Source of the DNA: Acanthaster planci
Taxonomy: Eukaryota > Echinodermata > Asteroidea > Valvatida > Acanthasteridae
Direction: 5' to 3'
Assembly: GCF_001949145.1 (NCBI RefSeq)
Contig: NW_019091434.1
Location: forward strand, 1,157,181-1,187,592
Length of the DNA: 30,412 bases
The notes under the pieces are model-generated. The model did not search any database. It was not told where the DNA came from and was given only the letters and a program-made list of their open reading frames with translations. This document shows positions 9,411 through 19,224 of this stretch, one piece after another (position 1 is the first letter of the stretch; every line of letters begins with the position of its first letter). The position numbers were made by a program, and so were the translations under genes.

Positions 9411-12400
9411 CTGAAAAAAAAAACCAGAACACTTGTTAAAACCGTTTACTGCATGTTTCTGGGTCATGGTGGAAGCAAACGTAAAGATTCAATTTTGTTA
9501 TCCGATCGAAGTAGGTACATGTATGTGGAAAGTATATGTATACCTGATTTCAATGTTAACGATACGTCATACCTGTCATTTAAATTGGTACCGATGGCTC
9601 TTCTTGTGTTCTAAGATGTACCCCTAAAAGCCATTCCTAATCTTAATAGAGAGGATCATACCTGGAACAAATCCGGAAAAAAACCGAAAGACTCCGGACA
9701 AGAAGCCCATCCAGCCGAGGGCGTTGGCCATTCTGTCGATCCCTAAGAACTCCTTCACCATGACATCACCAATGGCGAAAACCGCTGCCATTCCAGCTAC
9801 ATAAACAATGGCGTTTATCGATATCAACCACCCAGAGGTCAGCAGTGGTTCAACGATAAATGAAGAGGATACGAGGACAACGGTTACCAACATAACGCTG
9901 GTACTCGTGACAATCTTTTTGAATACAACCATACTGGACAAGAGGACACCCATCAAATGGGCCAATCCAGCCGCTGCCACCATGGAAGCAGCTGTATTAT
10001 TGTCAATACCCTTGGTAACGGCGTGTGGAACAAAGTAAATGACCCATGCACCCCTATTGATTCGGTTAACCACGAAAATGAAAGTTATAATCCAAAAATT
10101 GTAGTCTTTCATCAGGGAAAAGTCAAAACCTTTCCACGCGCTTCGGCAGAAAGATTTGAAGTTGCTGTCTTTGATTTCGCTGNNNNNNNNNNNNNNNNNN
10201 NNNNNNNNNNNNNNNNNNNNNNNNNNNNNNNNNNNNNNNNNNNNNNNNNNNNNNNNNNNNNNNNNNNNNNNNNNNNNNNNNNNNNNNNNNNNNNNNNNNN
10301 NNNNNNNNNNNNNNNNNNNNNNNNNNNNNNNNNNNNNNNNNNNNNNNNNNNNNNNNNNNNNNNNNNNNNNNNNNNNNNNNNNNNNNNNNNNNNNNNNNNN
10401 NNNNNNNNNNNNNNNNNNNNNNNNNNNNNNNNNNNNNNNNNNNNNNNNNNNNNNNNNNNNNNNNNNNNNNNNNNNNNNNNNNNNNNNNNNNNNNNNNNNN
10501 NNNNNNNNNNNNNNNNNNNNNNNNNNNNNNNNNNNNNNNNNNNNNNNNNNNNNNNNNNNNNNNNNNNNNNNNNNNNNNNNNNNNNNNNNNNNNNNNNNNN
10601 TCCGTAATTCACGACAGAAGGAACCAGTGATGAAAAATGAACCAATCACGGATACTGTTGCGGATACTGATGGAATTTCTTTGTACAAATGGTAAGACAA
10701 TGATGACCCTAGAGGGACCCTATTGCATATCCGGCCTGGTATACAGTGACCACCCATAACGGTTACCCCACAGTTCATGATCACTCCTGCTCAGTGATTA
10801 CTAACGTCACTTTGCTTGAGTATTCAAGTCGTATCTAAGGCCGTGGTTACGCCATTGGTGACTTTTTTGAAACTAACGAGTGACCTGGTCTGGTCAAGCT
10901 AGCTTTGATTACTGTAAAGCACATCCTACCTAGTAATAAATTCAGTGAGAGCGCCAGCTGTAGAACGCTCGATGCTTGTGACGCAATGATGAGTCCAGCC
11001 GTTACCATGACACCAGCAACTATGACAACCAGTCGGGCACCAAATTTTTTACCCAAAGGCCCGGCTAATGGTCCTGCGCAAAGGAGAAAAACGAGAAGCA
11101 GATTTATCTTCATCTTGGTCTTAGGTTTTTCTTGTCCTGTCTTGTTGGAGTCTTGTCTAGTATTATTGTTGTAAAAGTGCTCGTGCATCCTTTAGAATTT
11201 TGGCCGTGGCGTAGCATTGTCAACGATGACTGCGTTTTTCTCCTCTGTCAATCAAGTAATCACGGTAAACTCTAGTAAGTCATTTGGCAGTGGATTCCTG
11301 GATGGTAGTTTTTGTAAATTACTGTTGACTTGGCCTTGCGCAATGATTTTGGTTGGACAAATTATGGTAACAAAATAGTACATTACAACAAGAATCTGCG
11401 CGAAAAAAGCTATTTGTGTTTATATTCTTATCCAAGTACGGCGGTAACTGATTGGGTTTCGTTTTCCGCACGCGATACAGGTGTACGTACACGGCAGGGA
11501 CACTGAATACCTCTTCCCCAGTTTGCTGAGGATTGGCCTTTCATTTACCAACTTGGAGAATTCGTTTCGCTCACATTTGACTCGTCGATGATTTTCCAGT
11601 TTTGGCTCCACTACTCATTAATTTACTGAAGAGGGCACGACTACACGTATTATCCTCAGGCAAACTTGAATTCTCAGTCCTGATTGGTCGATCCATGGCA
11701 ACAAACAGTGTGACATGGTGTTTTGTATTGACTATTTTGAAGAGCAGACGAGAAGAGACAATGGCACGAGCGTTTTATAGCAGCAGAAACGTTGATCAGA
11801 GCATACTCGTGTTCCACGAGCATAGCTGGATGCACGAACGGATGTTAAATAACTCGCAGGTCTCTGTCATGGTCAGAGAGATTAGCTCATGCGAATGGAC
11901 ACAGTGTTTCAATGTCGTCCCCCCCCCCACACACAGAGCACATCTCCCACAGTTCACGCGTATATGTAGTACCACATACCACTATGGCCACCCTCCCCCC
12001 GTAGCCAGGATTACACGTTAGAACGCAGTAGACACAACACGTCAACTGTGGGAAAGATCACCATTATCCATCATTTTTGTAGCCCTGCAACATCTCCAGT
12101 GCGCGGGACGCGTGAATGGTACATGCGCGTTTGTGGCATATCACGTGATCAATTTGCGGCCAATAACATATCACTATCTATGACCGTAACACGAGTATGC
12201 TCTGATCACAGCTTCTGCTGCGATCACCATCGCTGTTTATGTAAAACGCTCATGCCACTGTATCTTCTTGTTTGCTCTTCAATCTTGTCAATACTTTTCA
12301 ATGGATCTTGGTGTATATAATGTCTTGAAATTCAGCCACTCGACAAAAACCCAATCCTTTATCCCCCGCAAAAAATAAACACATCGTGATATGCCAAAAG

Positions 12401-13149
12401 CACGCATGCGTGTGAGTGCGGTGTCACGGCAGTTATCGCGTCTACTCGGATTACCTGGTTTCCATACGGTCGTTTATAACGCAGACAGAACGCAAGACAT
12501 GAAGACTCAGTCGCGTAAGAGACGCTATGGGATGTGATTCCCCCCCAAAATGGCTTCCGAAACTCGGAAAACTTGCGCACAAAAATGCCTTTTTTAGGTG
12601 GCAATGTTGCCTCTTGAAGCCAAACGGATACTCCAGTTTGATGTAATTTGTTAATGGTCAGCTATTATATCATTAAAAATAATAATTAATTTTAGGAGAA
12701 TGACGGCTTCAATTAATAAATTATTTCACATTGATGCGTTTTGCCTCAGTTCACCAGATAAACGATATGCCTATCATGCAGGGAAGAAGTGAATGAGTCG
12801 TCTCTTTTGCATGGCGCTACGCGATTGGATCTCATCTCAGAAATACACCGCATAACAATACGAGAAGTATAAGTCGTTATAATCGGAACTTGGCCAATAT
12901 CTTAGACTAGAGTAGCGCCGACGGATTTCGTCAAGTCTGTATGATAGCCTTAAGAAATATATGCTCACCCAAGAGATCACTCACACACTCGATGACCGCA
13001 AAGACCGTACCTAGCACCCAGGTGTCGGAGTCAAACTCATCTTGCATGGCTACCAACATCATGCCAAGAGATTTCACGGTAGTTATGTTCACAAAAAACT
13101 GCAGAAAGACAGAAACTGTCGCTAAAAATCCGGGACCTGACACCCTCAT
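9283..13149 (-). CDS. Monocarboxylate transporter-like protein (SLC16/MFS), gene B, middle exon(s) lost in assembly gap
   Basis: This is the second tandem copy, with both ends present. The exons in order of transcription are 12969-13149 (start, TM1), 10930-11073 (TM2-TM3), unsequenced exon(s) for about TM4-TM6 inside the N run 10183-10600, then 9662-10181 and onward (about TM7 to TM11), and 9283-9410 (end of TM11, TM12, stop). All visible junctions are phase 1 and follow GT/AG. The C-terminal half contains W-K-G-F-D-F-S-L-M-K-D-Y before TM7, a conserved R in the RINRG segment, and G-W-I-Y-D-H-S-G-S-Y-D across the last junction, a strong MCT signature before TM12. The product is an integral membrane transporter; the substrate is unknown. 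No disabling mutation is visible. The cytosolic tail after TM12 is very short, about 10 residues. Confidence 0.83.
9662..10181 (-). CDS. Gene B large 3' exon (TM7-TM11), 5' end in the gap
   Basis: From 10181 down to 9662 there are 173 open codons plus one base, ending CCAG|GTATGA at the donor. The translation begins in the central cytosolic loop (S-E-I-K-D) and then shows about five hydrophobic segments with MFS-like spacing, including KDYNFWIITFIF, a G-L-A-H-L-M-G-V-L-L segment and GWMGFLSGVFRFFSG. The upstream exon boundary is inside the N run. Any longer open frame drawn across the N block into 10601-10784 is an artefact, because that DNA aligns with intron sequence of gene A. Confidence 0.82.
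10183..10600. other. Assembly gap (418 N)
   Basis: This run of N lies inside gene B between the TM3 exon and the TM7 exon. It must hide the exon(s) encoding TM4-TM6 and part of the central loop. The sequence at its right edge aligns with base 1 of the window, so the missing DNA of gene B and the DNA just left of this window are paralogous. The N count may be only an estimated size. Confidence 0.97.
10930..11073 (-). CDS. Gene B coding exon 2
   Basis: This 144-bp exon has the same acceptor (GCGCAG) and donor (G|GTAGGA) as gene A. It differs at 3 of 144 positions. One difference changes the protein: the loop motif reads GKKFGAR here and GKRFGAR in A. The basic residues that define the MFS loop after TM2 are therefore kept. 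Confidence 0.8.
11725..12294. mobile_element. 570-bp foldback element in gene B intron 1
   Basis: The left arm is about 11725-11815 (GTATTGAC, GAAGAGCA, GTGGCA/ATGGCA, GCAGCAGAA, GATCAGAGCATACTCGTGTT). It recurs reversed at about 12186-12294 (AACACGAGTATGCTCTGATC, ..., TGCTCTTCAATCTTGTCAATAC). No transposase frame is present. The related sequence in gene A (about 1835-1900) has only one arm. Confidence 0.6.
12969..13149 (-). CDS. Gene B coding exon 1
   Basis: This exon has the same length and splice phase as exon 1 of gene A, with the ATG at 13147-13149 and donor G|GTGAGC (complement of 12963-12968). It differs from gene A at 4 of 181 positions. Only one difference changes the protein (residue 37, Glu in A and Asp in B). 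The in-frame TAA five codons upstream of the ATG is also retained. Confidence 0.8.
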
Positions 13150-13723
13150 GTTGCCTTTGAGTTAAATTGTGCAAAGTTTCACGGCATGTAACTATTCTGC
13201 GCAATCACCGCAAGTGCACACATCTCTCACAAATCCAAACCAACCTAACACTACAGAATTTAATGCCTTTTGCCCTGCCTTCTGCCTTCATGGTCGACAC
13301 TGCACACATTATGTGCTCCAACTGCGATGACCACAATAAGTAGGTAGTATACCAGGCACGAAATGGGACAGAGGGGTATCCCCCCCATAAGTTCAATCCC
13401 TATACACATCCCCCTAGATGTCTGAAAAGAATTCCTCGAGATACCAGCATAACAATGACCAACACAAAGGCGGGGGGGGGTTCTCTCTGTCCCATAGTTT
13501 GCTTCATCATGGTACGTAGTACTTCCAGTCCAAAAGTAAATAGCCAATTCAGGAATTACTTTGTCCTGTTACAGTGAAGGAATGTATTCAAAGTGTCGTG
13601 GTCTGTGCCCTAAATCCACTCAAGCATGTCCTATGCCAAACCAGTGTACCCTCGCAGTTATTACCTCTATTTGGATCACCACTCTACTGAAGCGTATAAG
13701 GACAACTTGCAAAAACAATTTTT

Positions 13724-13770
13724 CGAGATACTATCTCGCCGCGGCGATAGCAACTCGCCGCGGCGAGATA
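13724..13770. other. Perfect GC-rich hairpin upstream of gene B
   Basis: TATCTCGCCGCGGCGA (13732-13747), a 7-base loop TAGCAAC, and its exact complement (13755-13770) make a 16-bp perfect stem. Each arm also contains the 12-bp palindrome TCGCCGCGGCGA, and CGAGATA at 13724-13730 can pair with the first arm instead. It lies about 580 bp upstream of the gene B start codon and has no counterpart in copy A. Confidence 0.85.
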
Positions 13771-14737
13771 AATAGCTAAAACTAGCTGAACTCGCTGCAT
13801 ATTAAGAGCCAGTCTGGATACCAGACTCAATGATTCCGACTACTCTTCTAATCAAGGGTCCTGTATCACCCAATATTCCCAGGACCAACACTCCCCCAGA
13901 TTTCCGGGAATACATCAATAGTCGAACTATTCCGAGCTTATCCTGCCCATATTAAATTCAGTTTATCGTCAACACTTTTTGTTTAATGCTCCTTAAAAAT
14001 GTAAAAATTGTTACAAAGAATAAAATGAATAAAATTGGTAGCCAAATGAGTAAAGGGAGAAGAAAAAGACCATTCGGATGGCATCGTTAATATTCGGGCA
14101 TTTCCGGCCTCGTCTGTACCAAGAATTTCTGAACTGTCTGTGGTATTCGTGTTGGAGTACGCCATTCCTTACCAAGTAGAATTAGGGGCAAAACGTGGAA
14201 CATGTTTTTGTTAAATTGAAAGCATTTAAATTTTAATCCAATGTGTTTTAAGCGAATGTCATTTTTCAGTATGTATTTTTCAAAAACCGAACAAAATCTT
14301 GAGGATCTCATTTACCTTTTTAGATTTCGAATCGAGTGAATTTTTAAAGAGCGAATGAATTATTATACATTGGTTGAAAAGAGTCATTTTGGTGGGGAGC
14401 GTTCATCTTGTTGTAGCGATGCACTTCCCATCAAAGGAGCCCCTGTTGATAGGAAAGATGCCCTCTCTTGGTCCAGCTAGGGGCTCATACTCCCAAGACT
14501 TTAAACTTGATCAAAACTTGTCATGAACAGTAACCCTTATCACTAGTAATGCAAACTAGTGTGACGTCAAGATGATGCAGGAGGTATTGAATTACGGACA
14601 ATTTTAGTTTAAAAATAACCAAAATCTATCAGCTGTATCTCAAGAACTGATAAAGGTATGGTGTTCGTATTTTGGGATCTGATAGATCTTGAGCTTGGCA
14701 ACCAATTTATCTGGGTATTTAATTCATTTGACTTTCC

Positions 14738-14760
14738 CATTCCATTCCATTCCATTCCAT
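14738..14760. repeat. (CATTC)n microsatellite
   Basis: About 4.6 perfect copies of a 5-bp unit. They stand at the junction where about 100 bp present in copy A (6670-6780) are missing from copy B. Confidence 0.9.
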
Positions 14761-15598
14761 ACTTTGATGTCAAAATATTCGTACTTTCGTGACCTCACTG
14801 TGACATGTAAGGCATCAAACAAGAATATAAAGTTATAGACATTTTTTCAACTGTAACTTGGTTTGAATGAGGAACCAAGTTTACATTTAGAAACTTAGTA
14901 GACCATTATCTTGGGCAACATTACTGATTGAATTGGAAAGTCACGTGACCTCGGCATCCGGGGTGACCGGAAGTACAGTGATATGTGATGATAACTCAAA
15001 ATCGAAAGATATTTTTGTTGCAGCCAGCCAACTCACAAAAATGTTGAGAGTGGTATGCTGAGCACTATACGAGGATTGTTGATGTCATAATATGAAAGGG
15101 CACCCTGACGTGGCACATCAAAGTCAGTTAATGTTTTACGTTTGAGATTAGTTTGCTGAATTCTCATGATATCAGATGAAAACCACTTATAAAATACAAA
15201 TAAATTGTGCTTAGAAGTTTCAAAGTAATGACACCGTCATCCTGGAAGAAGAGGGGATAAGTTTCGAGATGATCAGTTTCCTTCTTTATTTGACTTCGAT
15301 CTATTAAAATACACCAAAGGTGTTATCTCGCACAAATGACCCAGTAAGTTTTTTAATGACCTGTACAAGATTTGTGATGTAGTGATCGCCCCATCACCTC
15401 GTTTGTAACTAAAACTCGTCTCACCTTTTTGATTTTCAGTTTGAAGTGACGAGATAATTATTTTCACAATAACGCCCTGCTGACGACTGAAGTCACACGC
15501 TTCACTTCATGCCTTGCTTGCTCTCAGTAGTTCTCAGCATTCTTTTGCTGATGAATGCAACTTTGGACGCACTCCATATTGGGCACGCGCTGTTTAGA

Positions 15599-15798
15599 AT
15601 CCGGTTTGTTAGTGACTACGTCACAAAGTCGGATGGGCCACGATTTGCAGGTTCCCATTGGACGATCACTTAAGTTGCGTGTTAACTTCCGGTTCCATGG
15701 TTCCATGTAAATGGGGATCAATGCATTTAACTCTATGTGCTGTGCATGTACAGTGGGCTTGGTTTAAACTGAAGTGCTGTCCCAATTACGAACCGGAT
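15599..15798. mobile_element. TIR element family member 2, 200 bp
   Basis: The ends are ATCCGGTTTGTTAGTGAC and AATTACGAACCGGAT. It occupies the position paralogous to member 1 in the tandem duplication, so it was inserted before the duplication. It represents the empty site for the nested insert. No coding capacity is visible. Confidence 0.75.
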
Positions 15799-15962
15799 AC
15801 CGAACTGGCTGCGCGTATATATATGCTAATATTTAAATATTAGCATTTATATGTACCATTGAACTGGTCCCTAGTTATGCAAGTACACCTGTTATTACCT
15901 CAGGGCTTTGCACTCTGTAAATTTTATTCGTCTATTTTAAACGCCTGAAAAAAGGGTTTTTT

Positions 15963-16118
15963 GAGCTTTGTAGAAAAAGTCAAACCTATAAAGCAACAGT
16001 AAAAGAAGTAAGTATTACAAGATCTCAGCAAATGTAAGCTTTTCGAGCTTTGTGGAAGAGGTCAAACCTATATAGCAACGGTAAAAGAAGTGAGTATTAC
16101 CAGGTCTCAGCAAATGTA
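15963..16118. repeat. 82-bp tandem duplication
   Basis: The unit starting GAGCTTTGTAGAAAAAGTCA at 15963 is repeated at 16045 with about ten differences. Both units contain GTCAAACCTATA, GTAAAAGAAGT, GAGTATTAC or AAGTATTAC, and TCTCAGCAAATGTA. It is non-coding as far as can be seen. Confidence 0.85.
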
Positions 16119-16368
16119 TGTAGGCTACAATAAGATTAAATTCGACGACTGAAATGAGACTTTGCCTTTTTCATTTTAGTCTCGCTCTTCCATGATAGTT
16201 ATACATCCCACTCTCCATGGCATCCTTTGTGATTTGCCGGTATTAAAAAAAGACAAATCTGGTAAATCTCGCCAAAACTGGAAAGTGAACTTCCAGTCTC
16301 CATAAACTTCCAATTTTTGACCTTCACCCTTTGAGGTTTAATGGGACAGACAATGATTTCGTCATTAA

Positions 16369-16780
16369 CTCTTTCACAAGCAAGTTGGCGAAAGCGACAT
16401 GGAGAGTCTTAAAAGTGTTAAGCTTGAAGGGAACAAAATTTATCCGAGAGTGAGGTTTACCGATTATGAACTGCGAAAGTGTGCGTTCTGTCATGCAGGG
16501 GCCTATGTTTCCTCGGTATTGGCACAGATTCAGAGCGCATACGCATGACACTCCGTGTGGTTTCCTTATGGCAGAGGATGGTACGGTCTTCGCAACAATG
16601 TTCCCTCAATGTTTATCCGACAGGACGATTCCACAAGGTACACAAGTAGAACTGACTGAGTTTCGGAAAAGGATCAATGCTGCTGCACGGAATTGTAATT
16701 ACCGAAAGCATGTGGACGATACTGTGGCGCGACTGTGGTCTCGAATTCAACAACTGTTTGCCAAAAACAGATCCATATAG
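16369..16780 (+). pseudogene. Unidentified coding-like segment in two overlapping frames
   Basis: One open frame at 16369-16548 holds KLEGNKIYPRVRFTDYE and a C-A-F-C-H pair of cysteines, then stops. A second frame, 16466-16780, continues with TPCGFLMAEDGTVFATMFPQ and a basic, helical-looking tail rich in Arg (FRKRINAAARN, VARLWSRIQQLF). The change of frame near 16540 suggests one ancestral coding segment with a frameshift. I do not recognise the family, and no splice sites were established. Chance open frames remain possible. Confidence 0.3.
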
Positions 16781-16942
16781 AGATAGATGTAATAATGAAT
16801 GGTGGTGTAAAACCATTTGTAAACTTGAACCCCGCTAAATGTCAGGTTCTAATTTAAAAATAGGAGGGGAAATTAGGTACTTAATCAGAAGCGGAAATAT
16901 TGGGGGTTTTGATACAAAATGGTCTGATACTGGACGTTCAGA

Positions 16943-17308
16943 TTGATAACATGCTGGCTAAAGCTGGTCAAAGATTTTTCAAGCCTAGATTTTGAAGAGA
17001 TTTCAGTTAAGCAGAGAGGGAATGACGGGAATGACTCGGAGTGGGCAGACTTACCAGATCAATTTTGTGGGGCAGATCTGGTAAGTGACGATGGCTTAAC
17101 CGTATATGCTACAAGTTCAGCTGAGTTATCCCTTTATGGTTATGTAGCATTTTTCGGTTCACGGATAATGAGCACTGGAGGTTATGTGAGGGCCCATGGC
17201 TCGTTATTGCTTGACATTTCATTAGACGAATGCAGTCTAGGACATTACCAAAATCTGTGTAATTTTGTTGTCGCACTGTTCGAGAAAGAGAGACATCTCC
17301 GTAGTTGA
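16943..17308 (+). CDS. Unidentified ORF, 121 codons from a TTG (first ATG is out of frame)
   Basis: The frame has no in-frame ATG at its start; its first codon is TTG at 16943, so if real it would be an exon or a pseudogene piece. The translation is acidic at first (GNDGNDSEWADLPDQF), followed by SSAELSLYGYVAFFG and GSLLLDISLDECSLGHYQNL, a composition that looks protein-like. It lies 160 bp after the previous segment on the same strand, and the two could be parts of one decayed gene. No domain is recognised. Confidence 0.27.
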   Translation: MITCWLKLVKDFSSLDFEEISVKQRGNDGNDSEWADLPDQFCGADLVSDDGLTVYATSSAELSLYGYVAFFGSRIMSTGGYVRAHGSLLLDISLDECSLGHYQNLCNFVVALFEKERHLRS

Positions 17309-17309
17309 G

Positions 17310-19050
17310 CAGGTTCCTTGATGACAACTATACTGTAATTTTGAAAGACTTGAGTACATGTACGATGGGCGTCACCACGATTTTTCCGGAAGGGAAGCAT
17401 TTTTTAAGGAGGACAAATTTCCAGGGGGCAAAGCACTGTTCAGTAGCAAACTGATAAGCGATTTACAGTGAAATGGATTGAACATATCCGCTTTTTATAA
17501 TGTGAACAATAGTAAAACTGAATTAGAATTTGAATTCCGAGGTATAGTCAACGAAATTGCTAATTTGTATCCCTGTCATTTTTTCGTTTTTTTTACGCTT
17601 TATTTTTCACTTCAGTCTGTGGGGAAGCGCCTCCCCCGACGATCATGTACTCTGCTGCTGATGAAGTTCTACGAAATTGGATCTGTCCGTTCAACTGAGC
17701 TACCAACTGCCCCCTATCAAATGAAATGAGTTCTATGTATTGGGCGATAAGTGAACGGCATTAATACTTTTCCGTGTTGAAATCAGCCTAGTCTTTTTTG
17801 TTATAAAATAACGAGCAGCAGTTCCTAAGTTTTCAGGTTGATGGATGCAATAGTGTATACACAATACATACATGGCAGTCACCCTCTCTCTCATCCTCAA
17901 CAAAGGGGGGGCGTCACTGTATATGCAGTTCAGTGGTTCGCAATTGCGTCATGGGGGAGAGGTGCAGTTCCCCGCAGCAGACGCCCGTGCCTATAGGTGA
18001 CCCCAATTTGTTTTCGGTGTCCCCTTGAATCATGTGCGCACATATACAGCGCACCTCAAGGCTCGGTAGGCCTACCCTTAAGAAATTTCAGCCTGGTTGC
18101 GGTACTGGTGATTCACGGGTGGTCTACGGCAATGACCTCCGGATGAGGTTTACCAACGCACGTGTCCTTTGCCCCTTTAAGATCACAAGGTTTGGTCAAG
18201 GAAGCGTGCCTGGAAAGCTTCGCTAACGTCTGCGCGTCACACGCACGTGCGACCCCTGACGCATTTGTTTTTGAGTCCCTCTTCGAAGCTTCAGAGACTT
18301 GCGGTTACACCGTGGAGGTCGTGCCCAGATTAGCTAGTCCCGCAGTATGTATCAGCCCCCGCCTGGAGAGGGCCGTCTGGCCAGCCTTGTGTAAAGGAAT
18401 AGAGTTTCCTCTGGAAAACTAAATTAACTTTCATCCGGTGTGTGGTCTATTTTTGTCTTCCTACCGGAGCCAAAAAATGTGTCCTTGCGTGAGTTTTCTG
18501 AAATGTCTCGACCAAGGTTTTGGAGATAGGGAGTCATTGTGAAAGTCTTAGTGTTGATTAATTGGGCTTCGTGGTTAATTGTTGACCTTTTCGTAGCCGA
18601 TGTCGAAATTGGACATCCGCGACTGCGCGCCTGTTTTGGGCATCTTATAATTATATCTACTACCTTTTTTTAAAGGAGGTAGAAGAAAATTACGTCTGCC
18701 TAAATATACGCAGCGCCTAAAAGAGATGAAGTATATAAAGCTTGACATTGATTTAGCCTTAAGCCAGGGCAGATTCGACGGGTGCCGTATAGGAACTGTA
18801 CCTTGGCCCTTAAGAAAACTTTGATGCCCACGAAAACAGTGGAGAGCCTATGTGATAATATCCGACAGTTTGCCGTGAACCTGAACCTCCACGGTCTCAC
18901 CGCCACATAGCCACACGTTATAGCTTGTATAGTGACTCTCCTTCAGTTTTCGATTTTGGAAAACTTTCAGTTTTGCTACTATATAGCTTAATATAGATAT
19001 ATAACTACACTGAACCTCCAGTGCGTGTTCATCAGTCATCACGCCCACTG
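17310..19050. other. No gene recognised
   Basis: The stretch contains open frames up to 86 codons (18162-18422 and 17478-17729) without recognisable motifs. A tRNA-like A-box is present on the minus strand near 17686-17714 (discussed in the findings). Nothing else can be supported. Confidence 0.4.
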
Positions 19051-19055
19051 TGCCA

Positions 19056-19179
19056 GGACATAATGTCCACGGGGACGCAGTGGGTTGGACATAATGGTCC
19101 GTCTGACGCAAGGGGTCGGACATTATCGTCTGTCTGACGAAATAAATCAGACAGAATGGTCCGTCTGACGTAATAGGTT
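19056..19179. repeat. 31-bp minisatellite, four exact-period units
   Basis: Units begin at 19056, 19087, 19118 and 19149 with GGACATAATG, GGACATAATG, GGACATTATC and AGACAGAATG. Three share GTCTGACG at the same place in the unit. A degenerate continuation (GGACGCTTTGGG...GTCGTCCGTTGGGCATAATCC) runs to about 19222. Short open frames on the minus strand in this array are repeat translation, not genes. Confidence 0.9.
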
Positions 19180-19224
19180 GGACGCTTTGGGTGGACGTTG
19201 TCGTCCGTTGGGCATAATCCGTCG

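Larger units (their letters stand above)
10601..13690. repeat. Tandem duplication unit, copy B, gene part
   Basis: This is the collinear partner of 1-4180. The start matches base 1 (shared CCGTAATTCACGACAGAAGG). Homology extends past exon 1 to the GTTATTACCTCTATTTGGATC region near 13656-13676, which matches about 4141-4161 of copy A. After that point the two copies diverge until 14360. Confidence 0.88.
14360..15885. repeat. Tandem duplication unit, copy B, upstream flank
   Basis: This is the partner of 6230-8177. It lacks the 266-bp insert found at 7747-8012. A pentanucleotide array at 14738-14760 replaces about 100 bp that are present at 6670-6780. It ends near 15885 at GTCCCTAGTTATGCAAGT. 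No gene is supported here. Confidence 0.85.

Noticed and set aside
10140-10600. Search for a CRISPR array, operon or phage features
   Set aside because: There are no regularly spaced identical repeats, no ribosome-binding-site-led gene strings, and the genes are spliced; the window is eukaryotic.
9957-10695. Plus- and minus-strand frames containing the N block
   Set aside because: They are antisense or out of frame to the transporter exon and are kept open by N.
9624-10784. A 386-codon minus-strand frame running across the N block
   Set aside because: N translates as unknown residues, so the frame is open only by default. The part right of the gap aligns with intron DNA of gene A, and the true donor is at 9662.
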